Source: Candidatus Methanophagales archaeon (GTDB taxonomy: Archaea > Halobacteriota > Syntropharchaeia > Alkanophagales > Methanospirareceae). Taken from it: a stretch of 64,000 bases of DNA. The stretch spans positions 51,659 through 115,658 of the forward strand of contig JANPRD010000006.1 of assembly GCA_024699715.1 (NCBI GenBank), given 5' to 3'. The notes under the pieces were generated by a model, which saw only the letters and a program-made list of their open reading frames with translations, was not told the DNA's origin and made no database searches. Made by a program: the position numbers and the translations under genes. Positions 54,651 through 63,926 of the stretch are shown here, one piece after another. Position 1 is the stretch's first letter. Each line of letters begins with the position of its first letter.

Positions 54651-55554
54651 TTATTTTCTGGGGACGAGGGTCTTTCCACGCTCCGCCAACCTCGCCAACA
54701 CCAACAAGATATTCAAGAAGTATTCATCGGGCAGAGACTTCCCTAAAGACGCTTCCCAGCGCCTCTTCACATCTTGAAAAAGTCTTTTTGTCTCGCCAGA
54801 AAGGCTCAAGTGGAAGACGGCAGCACCTCGCTCCTCTCGCTCCTCCGCAGGTCTCCGAGCCCCCTTACGCTCACGAACATCAATTTCCTCCTCTTCCCGC
54901 TTAAGAGCACCGATTGAGAAGCCGAGTGCGTTTATTGCACGCTTCACTGTTGAGAGCTTTATCGGCTTCTCACGATGCTTGTTCTCCTCTTCAAGAATTT
55001 CCTCCGCTGTGATTTCTCCTCGTTCTATCTTCTCCTTGTATTTCAGAATCCACGCAGGTGCTCCCTCTCTCCTCCTCTTTTTCCCTTCCTCCTCTTCCTC
55101 CTCGCCCTCTTCCTCTCGCTCTCGCTCAACAGCCCTCTCCCTCCGCTTGAGGCACGGCGACCTTAATACCTTCTTCCTCCGCAGCCTCCTCCGCAGCTGC
55201 AGGCATCTCCTCCATCGTTAGCCAGCTCTCTAACGGCTCTTCCGCCTCCTCTCCCTCCTCCATCACTTTCTCTGCTTCCTCCGCTTCTTCTGCGAACTCC
55301 GCAGTCTTCGCAGTCTCTACCCCGTAGGCTACACCCCGCTTTTCCCTTTCAAACGCCCTCTCTGGCGGTATTGCACGCAGACCTTCAACGGAGAAGCCGA
55401 GTGCGTTGACTGCACGCTTCACGGTTGCAAGTTTAATCGGTTTCTTCCTTATTTTGTTCTCCTCTTCTAAAATCTCCTCTAAAGTGATTTCTCCTCGCTC
55501 TATTCTGTCCCTGTATTTCAAAATCCACGCAGGAATACTGTCTCTTCTCCCCAT
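54651..55554 (-). CDS. Two-module hypothetical protein, probably one gene with a frame break
   Basis: Frame 1 (55554-55126) begins MGRRDSIPAWILKYRDRIER. Frame 2 lacks any start codon before its own copy of the same module (PAWILKYKEKIERGEITAEE). It is open well upstream, so both belong to one protein of about 300 residues. The shared module of about 45 residues has PAWILKY, IERGEIT, EEILEEENK, KPIKL, TVKRA and NALGFS, and its two copies are about 80% identical. The modules are separated by a Glu/Ala-rich linker. The C-terminal part (TKRLFQDVKRRWEASLGKSLPDEYFLNILL) looks like a small helical domain. The family is unknown. Confidence 0.55.
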
Positions 55555-55643
55555 TTCTCCCGCCTTTTCCCCTCTTTATATTTATGTTTCCCCATTTCTC
55601 TTTTATTTTTGTCGCTTTCTTTTGTCCTCACTTCCTTTTGCCC

Positions 55644-56375
55644 TCACTCATTTTCAGCTCTGATGCTCGCCTTCCGCTCTCTCACAAGCGACACCCAACC
55701 ATGCCTTGAAATGGCAAATACGCCGATTTCTCGCAGATATGCGGCGGCAAAGCCCGTGCCGAAGGTGAGCAAGTCAACGAGGTCGCCGACTTCGTCAATG
55801 TCTGTGCTGAAGAAGAATGAGTCGTGAATGCGAGTGGAGAGACCGAGCATTTCCGCCTCTTGAATATGCTCAATGATGCTTATGCGTTTGTATCTGAATT
55901 CAAATTTCTTGACGGCTTCACCACGCAAAACAATCGCATTCGTTCCGCCTCTGCGACCAGGAACAAGCACAATATCCGCATCGGAACGCAGCAGTTCCTC
56001 TATCTGCTCAGCAGAAATCAGCGGTAAATCAGCCATTAGCACGAAAAATGAAAATTTCTCGCACTCCTCCGCATCTGAAAATGCTTTAAGCGCAGCGTTC
56101 AACGCATCGTTCAGCCCTTTCTCTCGCTCCTCCTTGAAATTCAGCGGAATTTTCAGGCGCAAAGCAGAGATTTCAGCACGCAGCTCACTCAGTTCGTTCA
56201 TGCCGTCTCTCGTGAGAATTTCAACGGCAGCAACGGACGGCGACTGCGAGAGCGCAGACAAAACATCCTTCAGCATGCAGACTGCGAGACGCTCACGCTC
56301 CTCCTCGCTTAAAAACGGATGCAGGCGGGATTTCGCACCTCGCCTCTTGAAAGGCACTACCGCTTTCGCCTTCAT
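55644..56375 (-). CDS. cofC: 2-phospho-L-lactate guanylyltransferase
   Basis: The 243 residues carry AVVPFKRRGAKSRLHPFLSEEER at the start and GLNDALNAAL. Next is FVLMADLPLISAEQIEELL near 109, with the metal-binding Asp, and then VLVPGRRGGTNAIVLR. The enzyme activates 2-phospho-L-lactate (or related acids) with GTP for coenzyme F420. This is the clearest F420 synthesis gene in the window. The gene is intact. Confidence 0.92.
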   Translation of the reverse strand: MKAKAVVPFKRRGAKSRLHPFLSEEERERLAVCMLKDVLSALSQSPSVAAVEILTRDGMNELSELRAEISALRLKIPLNFKEEREKGLNDALNAALKAFSDAEECEKFSFFVLMADLPLISAEQIEELLRSDADIVLVPGRRGGTNAIVLRGEAVKKFEFRYKRISIIEHIQEAEMLGLSTRIHDSFFFSTDIDEVGDLVDLLTFGTGFAAAYLREIGVFAISRHGWVSLVRERKASIRAENE

Positions 56376-56517
56376 CTCGCAACGCCTTGCCGTTATTTGC
56401 GTTCTCTTCCCTCTCTTCCTTCGCTTCAGCCGAAGGCGAGGATAAAAATTTTTCTTTTCAAGCCAAAGCGAATTTCGGAGCTGCAGGCGTTGTGGCGAGA
56501 GTTGTGCATGCGGTGTA

Positions 56518-56739
56518 GTGAGGATGCGGAGGATTTGGTTGCCGTTTAAGGTATTGAAATTGAAGGCATTTAGGGCATTTGGACTGCGTGCTTACCCCAT
56601 AAATTTCACAATTAGCGTCACAAATAAGTGCAATTCTCGTTGTAAGACATGCAATATTTGGCGGTTATATGAAGAGAAGCCGGAAATTCGTGTAATCAAA
56701 TTCCACATGTCTGCCTCGCTGTCCGTGCCTACGGCGTAG
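56518..56739 (+). pseudogene. Radical SAM N-terminal fragment
   Basis: The frame has YPINFTISVTNKCNSRCKTC, with the CxxxCxxC of radical SAM enzymes, and continues NIWRLYEEKPEI. It then changes to unrelated sequence and stops within 15 codons. No frame downstream to 57155 continues a radical SAM barrel, so at least 80% of the gene is missing. The leading 15 residues (MRMRRIWLPFKVL) fit a normal start. The break looks like a deletion or replacement rather than a single-base error. Confidence 0.6.
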
Positions 56740-57155
56740 AACGGCGGCTCTCCAACGCTTTTCCGGCCTTTCCCAAGACCTTCACGGGACGTCCCGCTCT
56801 CTCCAAATCTTTCACGAAGAACCTCCGCAGACACTCGGTAATGCTGAGCGGTTTCCGATGTTTTTAAGCGTGATGCGCACCGTTTCTATCTCCGAAGGAT
56901 GCAACTCCTCATGGCGAAACGCTCACGATGCTGAACTTTGCCTACCGCTCTCGCAGTCCCTATGAAATGAGGCTGAAGAAGAAGGAAAAGAGCAGTAATA
57001 GGAGAAGCGCACAAGATTCATAATCCCTTTCCGCTGCATGTATTAGAATGACAGCAGTGCTGAAATAAAATCTTCCCTTAAAGCAGGAAGCATAAGGAAG
57101 CAAAAGGAGCAAAAACAAAAGAGAAAGGAGCAGAGAAAAGAGAGGTGCGAATAGC
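56740..57155. other. Gene-poor stretch after the radical SAM fragment
   Basis: About 415 bases hold no supported gene. A minus-strand frame (56592-56834) has odd composition. The last 100 bases (gaagaagaaggaaaagagc, then aagcaaaaggagc) become purine-rich and lead into the Sm-like gene, probably as its leader. No repeats or RNA genes are apparent. Confidence 0.35.
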
Positions 57156-57380
57156 ATGTTTCCGAGCAAGCGGATTCAGGTATTGGTCGGAAAGCGAATT
57201 CAGGTGGAGATGAAAGGGGAGCGGGAAATCTTGGAGGGGATACTGGAGAGCGTTGACGACTACTTGAACCTCTTCCTCTCAAACACAAAGGAAATCGTCG
57301 ACGGCGAGACGAGACGGCTTCTCGGACATGTCATCCTGCGTGGCAACAATGTCGTGCTGATTACTCCGCTGCAAGAGTAA
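57156..57380 (+). CDS. Sm-like archaeal protein (Lsm)
   Basis: The 74 residues contain Sm1 (QVLVGKRIQVEMKGEREILEGILESVDDYLNLFLSN) and Sm2 (LLGHVILRGNNVVLITP). It forms heptameric RNA-binding rings. In many archaea the L37e gene follows Lsm directly; here proC follows instead. A polypurine leader precedes the ATG. Confidence 0.93.
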   Translation: MFPSKRIQVLVGKRIQVEMKGEREILEGILESVDDYLNLFLSNTKEIVDGETRRLLGHVILRGNNVVLITPLQE

Positions 57381-57422
57381 GCGTTGCAGAACGGAAAGGG
57401 AAAGCGAAGAAGCCGAAGAAGC

Positions 57423-57493
57423 AGGGAGGGGGAAGGGGAGAGGAAGAGAAGAGGAGAGAGGGAAAGGGGGAGAAGAGAGGGAGGAAGAAAGAG
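57423..57493 (+). repeat. Polypurine tract in the proC leader
   Basis: About 71 consecutive bases are only A or G (agggagggggaagggg type). The tract ends 10 bases before the proC ATG. Similar but shorter tracts precede several other starts in this window, on either strand. It provides many overlapping Shine-Dalgarno-like GGAGG/GAGG units and would keep the mRNA leader unstructured. Confidence 0.6.
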
Positions 57494-57503
57494 TGAAAGA
57501 AAA

Positions 57504-58403
57504 ATGGCAAACGAACAGCAACAGGAGGCGGTTGGTGAAAGTCTTGGAAGTAAGAAAATAGGCATCATCGGCGTGGGAAACATGGGCAGTGCAATCCTGC
57601 GAGGTCTGCTGAAGGCGAAGAAAGCGGGGAAGATTTTCATTAGCGATGCTCGTGAGGAGCGACTGCGAGAATTTCAAGGAAAGGAAAATGTAGTTGCATG
57701 CAAAAGCAATGCGGAAGTCGTCAGGAATGCGGATGTCATTATTCTTGCGGTGAAGCCTTCTGATGTGAAAGCAGTCGCTTCAGAGGTCAAAAATGATTTT
57801 GACGAGAGCAAAATACTCATTTCAGTCGCAGCAGGAATTTCCACGAAAACGCTTGAAACTTACTTCGGCAGCGATGCTCCCTCTCAACAAACGACAGCGA
57901 GGGCGGAAGCAGAGAGAGCGGAGAGGCGAGTTCGTGTGGTGCGAGTGATGCCGAACATCGCAGCGCTCGTCGGCTCTGCGTTCTCTGCGGTTTGCAGGGG
58001 AAGCTTCGCTTCGCAGGAGGACGAGGAGATTGCGAAGGAAATAATGTCTGCGGTTGGAGAGGCGTTCTCAGTGAAGGAGAGCGATATGGACGCAATCACA
58101 GGTTTGAGCGGTAGTGGCGTTGCATTCGCAGCATTGGTCATTGACGCTCTCGCAGAAGGCGGTGTGCATGAGGGGTTGCCCCGTGAGCTCGCACTGCGCA
58201 TCGCAGCAAGAACGGTTGAAGGCGCCGCAAGAATGATTTCAGCGGGATTCAGTCCTGAGAATGTGCGAGATATGACCGCTTCTCCCGGCGGAACAACAAT
58301 AAGAGGCATACTCACGCTTGAAAAATATGCGGTTCGTGCAGCTCTGATGTCTGCGGTGATTGATGCGACGAGAAGAGCGAAAGAGATTTCAAAAAATGAA
58401 TGA
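57504..58403 (+). CDS. proC: Pyrroline-5-carboxylate reductase
   Basis: The start ATG 57504 (MANEQQQEAVGESLGSKKIG) gives 299 residues. The NADPH motif IGIIGVGNMGSAIL is near residue 20. VIILAVKPSDVKAV and RVMPNIAALVGSAFSAV follow. The signature TGLSGSGVAFAALVIDALAEGG near 205 and TASPGGTTIRGI complete the family. It catalyses the last step of proline synthesis. An insert of about 15 Ala/Glu/Arg-rich residues precedes VRVVRVMPN. The stop overlaps the next gene by 4 bases. Confidence 0.93.
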   Translation: MANEQQQEAVGESLGSKKIGIIGVGNMGSAILRGLLKAKKAGKIFISDAREERLREFQGKENVVACKSNAEVVRNADVIILAVKPSDVKAVASEVKNDFDESKILISVAAGISTKTLETYFGSDAPSQQTTARAEAERAERRVRVVRVMPNIAALVGSAFSAVCRGSFASQEDEEIAKEIMSAVGEAFSVKESDMDAITGLSGSGVAFAALVIDALAEGGVHEGLPRELALRIAARTVEGAARMISAGFSPENVRDMTASPGGTTIRGILTLEKYAVRAALMSAVIDATRRAKEISKNE

Positions 58404-59491
58404 AATTAATAGAGATGCGGGAGGAGCTGCTGCGAAGAGCGAGAGGCATTCTGCAAGAAGCGGGATTTGTTATATCTGCGATGTGTGATTCTCGCTGCTT
58501 TGACTTCGCAGCTCGCAGAGATGACATCACACTCATCGTGAAAGCAGTTCAAAACATAGACGGTGTGAGCGATGAAGTGGCACGAAGTATGAAAAGGGTG
58601 GCATTTTTTCTGCTCGCATATCCGCTGATTGTCGGTGAGCGTTCAGGCGTCGGAATGCTTGAGGACGGTGTCGTATATTTCAGATACGGCATACCTGCGG
58701 TGAACACGCAAACACTCCACGACTACTTCGTGAACGATTTCAGACCTTGCGTTTATTCTTCAGCAGGCGGTCTTTTCGTGAGCATAGATGGTGAAGCGAT
58801 GCGTGCAGCCAGAGAGCAGAAAAACCTCTCGCTCGGCGAACTCGCATCAGCGCTCGGCGTCTCACGCAGGAGTGTGAGCAAATATGAGCGTGGCGCCTCT
58901 ACAACAATTGAAATCGCTCTGAAACTTGAGGAAATCCTTGAAGCTCGGCTGATTCGCCACATTGACATGCTCAAAACCGTTGAGAGCGTTCCTCCCGCCG
59001 AAAAGATGCTTTCAAGTCTCGAAAGACGCATTTTAAGCACGATGGAACGCATCGGCTTCGAAATATTCACAACCGCATTCGCACCGTTCAACGCAGTTTC
59101 AATGCCCAGAGAGGAAGAGCGTGGCTCCGCAGAGAAGATTGAGCATGGAACGGAAGAGGAATGGAAAGAAGAGGAGGAAAAAGTAAATGCAACGAATACA
59201 ACGAGAATGCAAGAAGCGGAGAAAATACTGACAGGTATAAGCAAATGCACATCAAGGTTGGTGAAGCGTGCGAAGATAGTGAGTAGTATTTCAGAAATCA
59301 CGGGCATGAAGTCCGTATTTGTCGTTAATGGTAAGATAAAGCGCATGCAAATAGATAAAACCGTGCTGATTCGCAGGGAAGAGCTTGAAAAGATAAGAGA
59401 TGCGGATGAGTTCTCTTACATCCTTGAAGAGCGTGCTGCGGCTTGTGAGCTTGCGATGCCAGAGATTGCTCCGCTTTTTTTTTTCCCTTAA
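58400..59491 (+). CDS. Archaeal HTH-type transcriptional regulator (COG1395-like)
   Basis: The 363 residues match an archaeal family with an N-terminal domain (about 1-120) of unknown role. An XRE-type helix-turn-helix follows at about residues 133-170 (REQKNLSLGELASALGVSRRSVSKYERGAST). The C-terminal domain has a Glu-rich linker near 255. ATG overlaps the proC stop by 4 bases, so they are co-translated. The target genes are unknown. Members often control their own operon. Confidence 0.85.
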   Translation: MKLIEMREELLRRARGILQEAGFVISAMCDSRCFDFAARRDDITLIVKAVQNIDGVSDEVARSMKRVAFFLLAYPLIVGERSGVGMLEDGVVYFRYGIPAVNTQTLHDYFVNDFRPCVYSSAGGLFVSIDGEAMRAAREQKNLSLGELASALGVSRRSVSKYERGASTTIEIALKLEEILEARLIRHIDMLKTVESVPPAEKMLSSLERRILSTMERIGFEIFTTAFAPFNAVSMPREEERGSAEKIEHGTEEEWKEEEEKVNATNTTRMQEAEKILTGISKCTSRLVKRAKIVSSISEITGMKSVFVVNGKIKRMQIDKTVLIRREELEKIRDADEFSYILEERAAACELAMPEIAPLFFFP

Positions 59492-59520
59492 TTTTTTAAA
59501 AGCATCTGCAAGCCCTGCAA

Positions 59521-61257
59521 TTAGAGGAACACTTGCACGACTTCTCCCCGCTCAACATCCACGAGACCCTTGTCTGTGATTCTCAACGATGGTATGACAG
59601 GTAGAGCGATGAATGAAAGCGTGTAAATTGCGTCCAGCGAGCATCCCCGTTTTCTCAATTCCGCCTCCAAACGCTCGCAACGCTCCAACACACGCTCAAC
59701 GCTCTCGTCGCTCATCAGTCCTGCAATCGGCAGTGGAATCTCACTCACAACAAAACCGCTGTCGCAAAGGACAATACCGCCTCCTATTTCAGATAACCTG
59801 TTGCAAGCGAGAGCCATGTCCCGCTCATTTGTGCCAATAACGACAATATTGTGCGAATCATGTGCGATAGTAGATGCAATTGCACCGCTATTTAAGCCAA
59901 AACCCTCCACGAAACCTATTCCTATGTTGCCAGTGCGGTGATGTCGCTCAACTACTGCTGCCTTAAGAATCTTTGGCGCCTCAATACCGATTATTTCCTC
60001 TATTTTTGCCTCTGTCACGATTTCATTCTCAATTAAACGAATCACCCTCGCCTTCCTTCTTTTCCCTGTGAGCCTGCATGCTTTCTCCTCCTCAAGAATG
60101 AAGTCTTCGGCGGAAACATGCGGAGCATTCACGCTTCTCCCGTGCTTTGGGTATTTGAATTTCCCCTTCTTTCGGAATTCTCTGCTTATTTCACGCCCAT
60201 TCACAAACACTTTCAGCACTTCAAAACGCTCAAGATTCCTCACGATGACAATATCTGCGATTTTTCCCGGCGTTATGCTGCCGATTTCACGCAAATTGAA
60301 CCATGTTGCGGGGTTGATTGTGCATAATTGAACGGCTTTCACGGGGTCTATGCCCTCTTCAATCGCCCTTCTCAGCAGGAAATCCATGTGTCCTTGTGAG
60401 AGCAAGTCCTTTGGTGTGCGGTCGCCGTCGGTGACGAGCATGCAGTTTCGTGTGTCGCATTCCTTCAGAACGGGAGCAATCGCCCGTAAGTTCTTCGCAG
60501 CGGAGCCTTCCCTGACCATCACACGCATCCCAAGCCTCAATTTCTCTCTCGCTTCTTCCGCAGAAATGCTCTCGTGGTCAGAGCCTGCACCGCTCAAAAT
60601 GTATGCGTTGAGTTCGCAACCGCTCAAAAGAGGGGCATGCCCGTCAACCGCCTTACCGCTCTTTACTGCCGCTTCAATCTTTGCGAAGATTTCAGGGTCG
60701 CCTCGCAGCACCGCATCAAAGTCCATGACCTCCGCCAAGCCAACGAATTCCTCGCAGCAGCGAAGCAGATTTTCAACTTCAGATGCTCCGATGCTCGCAC
60801 CTGCGGTCTCAAGCGAGGTTGAAGGGACGCAGGAAGGCACTGTGAAAAATACTTTCAGCGGAGTCGTCTTCGCTTCTTCAAGCATCGCTTCAATGCCTGC
60901 GACGCCCAAGACATTCGCAATCTCATGCGGGTCTGCGACGACTGCCGTCGTGCCTCTCGGAACAACAACACGAGCAAACTCGCTCACGGAAAGCATGCTC
61001 ATTTCAATATGCGTATGCCCGTCAATTAAGCCCGGAACGGCAAAATTCCCCCTCGCATCCTCCTCTTTTATGCCTTTGTATCTTCCGACGCCGACAATTA
61101 TTCCTTTGTGTATGGCAATATCCGCCTCGTGAATCTCACCACTGCATACATTCACAACATTTGCATCCTTAATTACGAATTCCGCACGCTTTTCGCCTCT
61201 CGCAACTCTCAATAATTCTTCCCTTAATGCGCTATTCCTAAAAATTTCCATTTTCAT
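59521..61257 (-). CDS. ade: Adenine deaminase
   Basis: The 578 residues have the amidohydrolase metal motif VPGLIDGHTHIEMSM near residue 72. VVADPHEIANVLGV is near 107, KAVDGHAPLLSG near 200 and DHESISAEEA near 224. A second half ends VIGTNERDMALACNRL and IALPVIPSLRITDKGLVDV. It converts adenine to hypoxanthine in purine salvage. The gene is intact. Convergent with the HTH regulator, which ends at 59491. Confidence 0.94.
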   Translation of the reverse strand: MKMEIFRNSALREELLRVARGEKRAEFVIKDANVVNVCSGEIHEADIAIHKGIIVGVGRYKGIKEEDARGNFAVPGLIDGHTHIEMSMLSVSEFARVVVPRGTTAVVADPHEIANVLGVAGIEAMLEEAKTTPLKVFFTVPSCVPSTSLETAGASIGASEVENLLRCCEEFVGLAEVMDFDAVLRGDPEIFAKIEAAVKSGKAVDGHAPLLSGCELNAYILSGAGSDHESISAEEAREKLRLGMRVMVREGSAAKNLRAIAPVLKECDTRNCMLVTDGDRTPKDLLSQGHMDFLLRRAIEEGIDPVKAVQLCTINPATWFNLREIGSITPGKIADIVIVRNLERFEVLKVFVNGREISREFRKKGKFKYPKHGRSVNAPHVSAEDFILEEEKACRLTGKRRKARVIRLIENEIVTEAKIEEIIGIEAPKILKAAVVERHHRTGNIGIGFVEGFGLNSGAIASTIAHDSHNIVVIGTNERDMALACNRLSEIGGGIVLCDSGFVVSEIPLPIAGLMSDESVERVLERCERLEAELRKRGCSLDAIYTLSFIALPVIPSLRITDKGLVDVERGEVVQVFL

Positions 61258-61278
61258 TTCGCCTCACGCAACACCCTC

Positions 61279-62070
61279 TCAGGAGAAAAATGAAGAGACG
61301 CCTTTGAACAGGAAAAAGATGCCGAGAGCGGCGAGGAAGGAGGCGACGGCGAGCATTACAGCCTCGTATTTATCTGTGAGGAATTTTCTGCCCCTTGAGA
61401 GCGAGAAAGAGAGGAGAGAATACCAAGCGAAGTCGGAAAGGACATGCCCCGCTATTACGACGGCGACACCTGCGAGTGCGAGAGGCGATGCGAGACCTGC
61501 GAGCAGGACGGCGTAGCCCGCTGTCGCCCACCAAGGCACAAAAGAAGGGTTGAACGCCGTGAAGAAAGCGCCTCCAAGCACGCTTGCTGCGGCTGCTTTT
61601 GCGCCTGCGTTTGCGTCTGTGCCTGTTGCGTCTGTGCCCGTGTCAGAGATGGGAACAGCAGCGGTGGTGGCAGAGGGGTTAGGAGTGTTAGCGATTTCTG
61701 CGATTTCAGGGCATTGTTTTGCTTTTCTGACTGCTTCTCGTTGTTGTTGGTGGTGGCAAGCCTCTTTTCTTGCTGAATTAACGATAAGTGTAGCCATTAG
61801 GATGAATGCAATTCCGCCTGCGGTGTAAGTGAAGTGCTGAAATTTCAGCAGAATGAAGCCGAGACCGAGCAGGAAAGCGAAAATAAGCGGCATCTCCACG
61901 ATTACATGACCGAGTGCGGAGAGCGGACCTGAGATGAAGCCCTTTTTGAGCGTGTCAGAGACGACGAAGGCGAAGAGCGGACCCGGAATGACCGCACCAC
62001 TCAGTCCCGTGAGGAATCCCATGACGAAGAGCTGCGCAACAACGACAAGAGACGCAAGCGACGCATCCAT
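61279..62070 (-). CDS. LysE/RhtB-type transporter
   Basis: The 263 residues have about six hydrophobic segments. The first (VVVAQLFVMGFLTGLSGAVIPGPLFAFVVS) carries the LysE-family glycine/proline pattern. NPSFVPWWATAGYAVLLAGL follows after the central loop. The family exports amino acids or related solutes. The cytoplasmic loop (about residues 105-165) is enlarged by a low-complexity Thr/Ala/Asp stretch. It lies 21 bases before the ade start on the same strand. Confidence 0.8.
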   Translation of the reverse strand: MDASLASLVVVAQLFVMGFLTGLSGAVIPGPLFAFVVSDTLKKGFISGPLSALGHVIVEMPLIFAFLLGLGFILLKFQHFTYTAGGIAFILMATLIVNSARKEACHHQQQREAVRKAKQCPEIAEIANTPNPSATTAAVPISDTGTDATGTDANAGAKAAAASVLGGAFFTAFNPSFVPWWATAGYAVLLAGLASPLALAGVAVVIAGHVLSDFAWYSLLSFSLSRGRKFLTDKYEAVMLAVASFLAALGIFFLFKGVSSFFS

Positions 62071-62193
62071 TTCCCCGCCCCCTGCTCTTCCTTCCGCTCC
62101 TTCCGCTCCCCCTCCGCAACTCGCAACAAAATTTATTTAATCCAAAAATAAAAGAGAAGGCGTGGTCTGAAGTAAGGCAAGAGGAGAGCAAGT

Positions 62194-62265
62194 GGGCTCG
62201 TAGCTCAGTGGAAGAGCGCCGCCTTCGCGAGGCGGAGGCCACGGGTTCAAATCCCGTCGAGTCCA
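62194..62265 (+). tRNA. tRNA-Ala (CGC)
   Basis: The acceptor GGGCTCG pairs with CGAGTCC (one G-U). The anticodon stem CCGCC/GGCGG holds TTCGCGA with anticodon CGC. The T arm is ACGGG-TTCAAAT-CCCGT. The discriminator is A; there is no encoded CCA. A TATA-like aaatttatttaat lies about 60 bases upstream, so either a longer precursor or a second box is used. Confidence 0.94.
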
Positions 62266-62368
62266 TGTGAAATAGTGGAAGAAGGAAGAGAAAGGTGTGA
62301 GAAAGGGTAAGGTAGAGAAAAGTGAGGAGAGGGAGAAGAGGGAGGAAAAAGGGTAGGAAGTGGTTCAA

Positions 62369-63106
62369 ATGATGCCTCAAATGGGATATGACCGTGCGAT
62401 AACGGTTTTCAGCCCTGATGGGCGGCTTTTTCAGGTGGAATATGCGAGAGAAGCGGTGAAAAGAGGGACAACAGCAATCGGAATAAAGGCGAAAGACGGT
62501 GTAGTTCTGCTTGCGGACAAGCGAATAGCGTCAAGACTGCTTGAGATGGGTTCAATTGAGAAGATTTTTCTTATAGATGAGCATATAGGAGCTGCGACTT
62601 CTGGATTAGTAGCGGATGCGAGGGTTTTAATAGACAGAGGAAGATTGGAGGCGCAAATAAACAGGATTTTGTATGATGAGCCGATAGATGTTGCGACACT
62701 TGCGAAGAGGATATGCGATTTCAAGCAGATTTACACGCAAATCGGGGGCTTGAGACCTTTCGGAACGGCATTACTGCTCGCAGGTGTTTACAACGGAAGA
62801 TGCTATCTCTTTGAAACAGACCCGAGTGGAGCGCTTCTTGAATATAAGGCGACAGCCATAGGAAGCGGAAGGAACATGGTGATGGAGATGCTTGAGGCGA
62901 AGTATAGGGAAGATATGACGATGGAAGATGCGATTTCACTCGGCTTATCCGCACTTAACAAGGTTACAGAGGGAAAAATAGAGACGAAGAGTGTGGATAT
63001 TGGTGTTGCAGAGATTGAAAAGGGCAAATTCAGGATATTGTCTTCATCGGAAGTGGAGCATTATCTGAAGAAAATGAAGGAAAAAGAGGGGAGAGGAGGA
63101 GAATAA
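62369..63106 (+). CDS. psmA: Proteasome alpha subunit
   Basis: From ATG 62369 ([26 protein letters not shown]) the product has 245 residues. The N-terminal [13 protein letters not shown] gate helix and the alpha-subunit signature are complete. [20 protein letters not shown] and [12 protein letters not shown] follow. It forms the outer rings that bind regulators with HbYX tails, for which this window encodes a candidate at 3328-4191. It starts the psmA-SBDS-rrp4 superoperon. The leader is purine-rich. Confidence 0.96.
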   Translation: MMPQMGYDRAITVFSPDGRLFQVEYAREAVKRGTTAIGIKAKDGVVLLADKRIASRLLEMGSIEKIFLIDEHIGAATSGLVADARVLIDRGRLEAQINRILYDEPIDVATLAKRICDFKQIYTQIGGLRPFGTALLLAGVYNGRCYLFETDPSGALLEYKATAIGSGRNMVMEMLEAKYREDMTMEDAISLGLSALNKVTEGKIETKSVDIGVAEIEKGKFRILSSSEVEHYLKKMKEKEGRGGE

Positions 63107-63141
63107 AAGATATTTTTTCTTTTGGAAGGGTGGGTTGAGAG

Positions 63142-63864
63142 ATGGTGAGGTTGGAGGATGCGGTAGTTGCTCGTTTAAAGCGAGGTAAGAAAGTGTTTGA
63201 GGTGCTTGTTGACCCTTATGGTGCGGAGAAGTTCAGGTCTTCCGCAGAGGGCGGTGGCGGTGGTAGTAGTAAAGTAGGCGTTGAAATTTCAGAGATTATG
63301 GCGGTTGACGAGATATTTGAGGACGCTTCAAAGGGAGAGCGAGCGAAAGAGGAGGATTTAAGGGCTGTATTCGGGACGACAGATGTGAATGAGATTGCTG
63401 CGAGGATTTTGCGAGAAGGCACAATACAACTGACAACATCGCAGAGGAGGAAAATGGCGGAAGAGAAGCGGAGAGCGGTAATTGACCGCATCGCTCGCAT
63501 TTGCACGAACCCGCAGACGAACACGCCACATCCACCGAAGAGAATAGAGATTGCGCTGGAGGAGGCGAAATTTCATGTAGACCCGATGAAGAGCGTTGAT
63601 GAGCTTGTGAAAGATGCGATAAATGCGCTTAAGCCAATTTTACCGATAAAAGTTCACACGAATGAGATTGCTGTGAAGATTCCAGCAGCATACACGGGCA
63701 GAATACATGAAATAAAGAGGAATTACGAGGTTGTTAAGGAGGAATGGCAATCTGATGGTTCATTCATTGCGCTTTTCAAAGTCCCTGCGGGGATGAAAGA
63801 TGATTTCTTCTCGCTATTGAACAGGCTCACGAGGGGAGAGGCGGAGACGAAGATTTTGAGATGA
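63142..63864 (+). CDS. Ribosome maturation protein SBDS (Sdo1)
   Basis: The 240 residues have the three-domain SBDS layout. VARLKRGKKVFEVLVDPYGAE is domain I; a short Ser/Gly insert follows. Next come FGTTDVNEIAARILREGTIQLTTSQRRKM, and then KFHVDPMKSVDELVKDAINALKPILPIK. The ferredoxin-like domain III ends the protein. It promotes release of eIF6 from the large subunit. It lies 35 bases after psmA and 62 bases before rrp4, the conserved archaeal order. Confidence 0.95.
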   Translation: MVRLEDAVVARLKRGKKVFEVLVDPYGAEKFRSSAEGGGGGSSKVGVEISEIMAVDEIFEDASKGERAKEEDLRAVFGTTDVNEIAARILREGTIQLTTSQRRKMAEEKRRAVIDRIARICTNPQTNTPHPPKRIEIALEEAKFHVDPMKSVDELVKDAINALKPILPIKVHTNEIAVKIPAAYTGRIHEIKRNYEVVKEEWQSDGSFIALFKVPAGMKDDFFSLLNRLTRGEAETKILR

Positions 63865-63926
63865 GCTTACTCATGCCTGCGTCTTACGATTTGCGCCGTC
63901 AGATGTGCGTCTTGGGAGGTAGTTAA

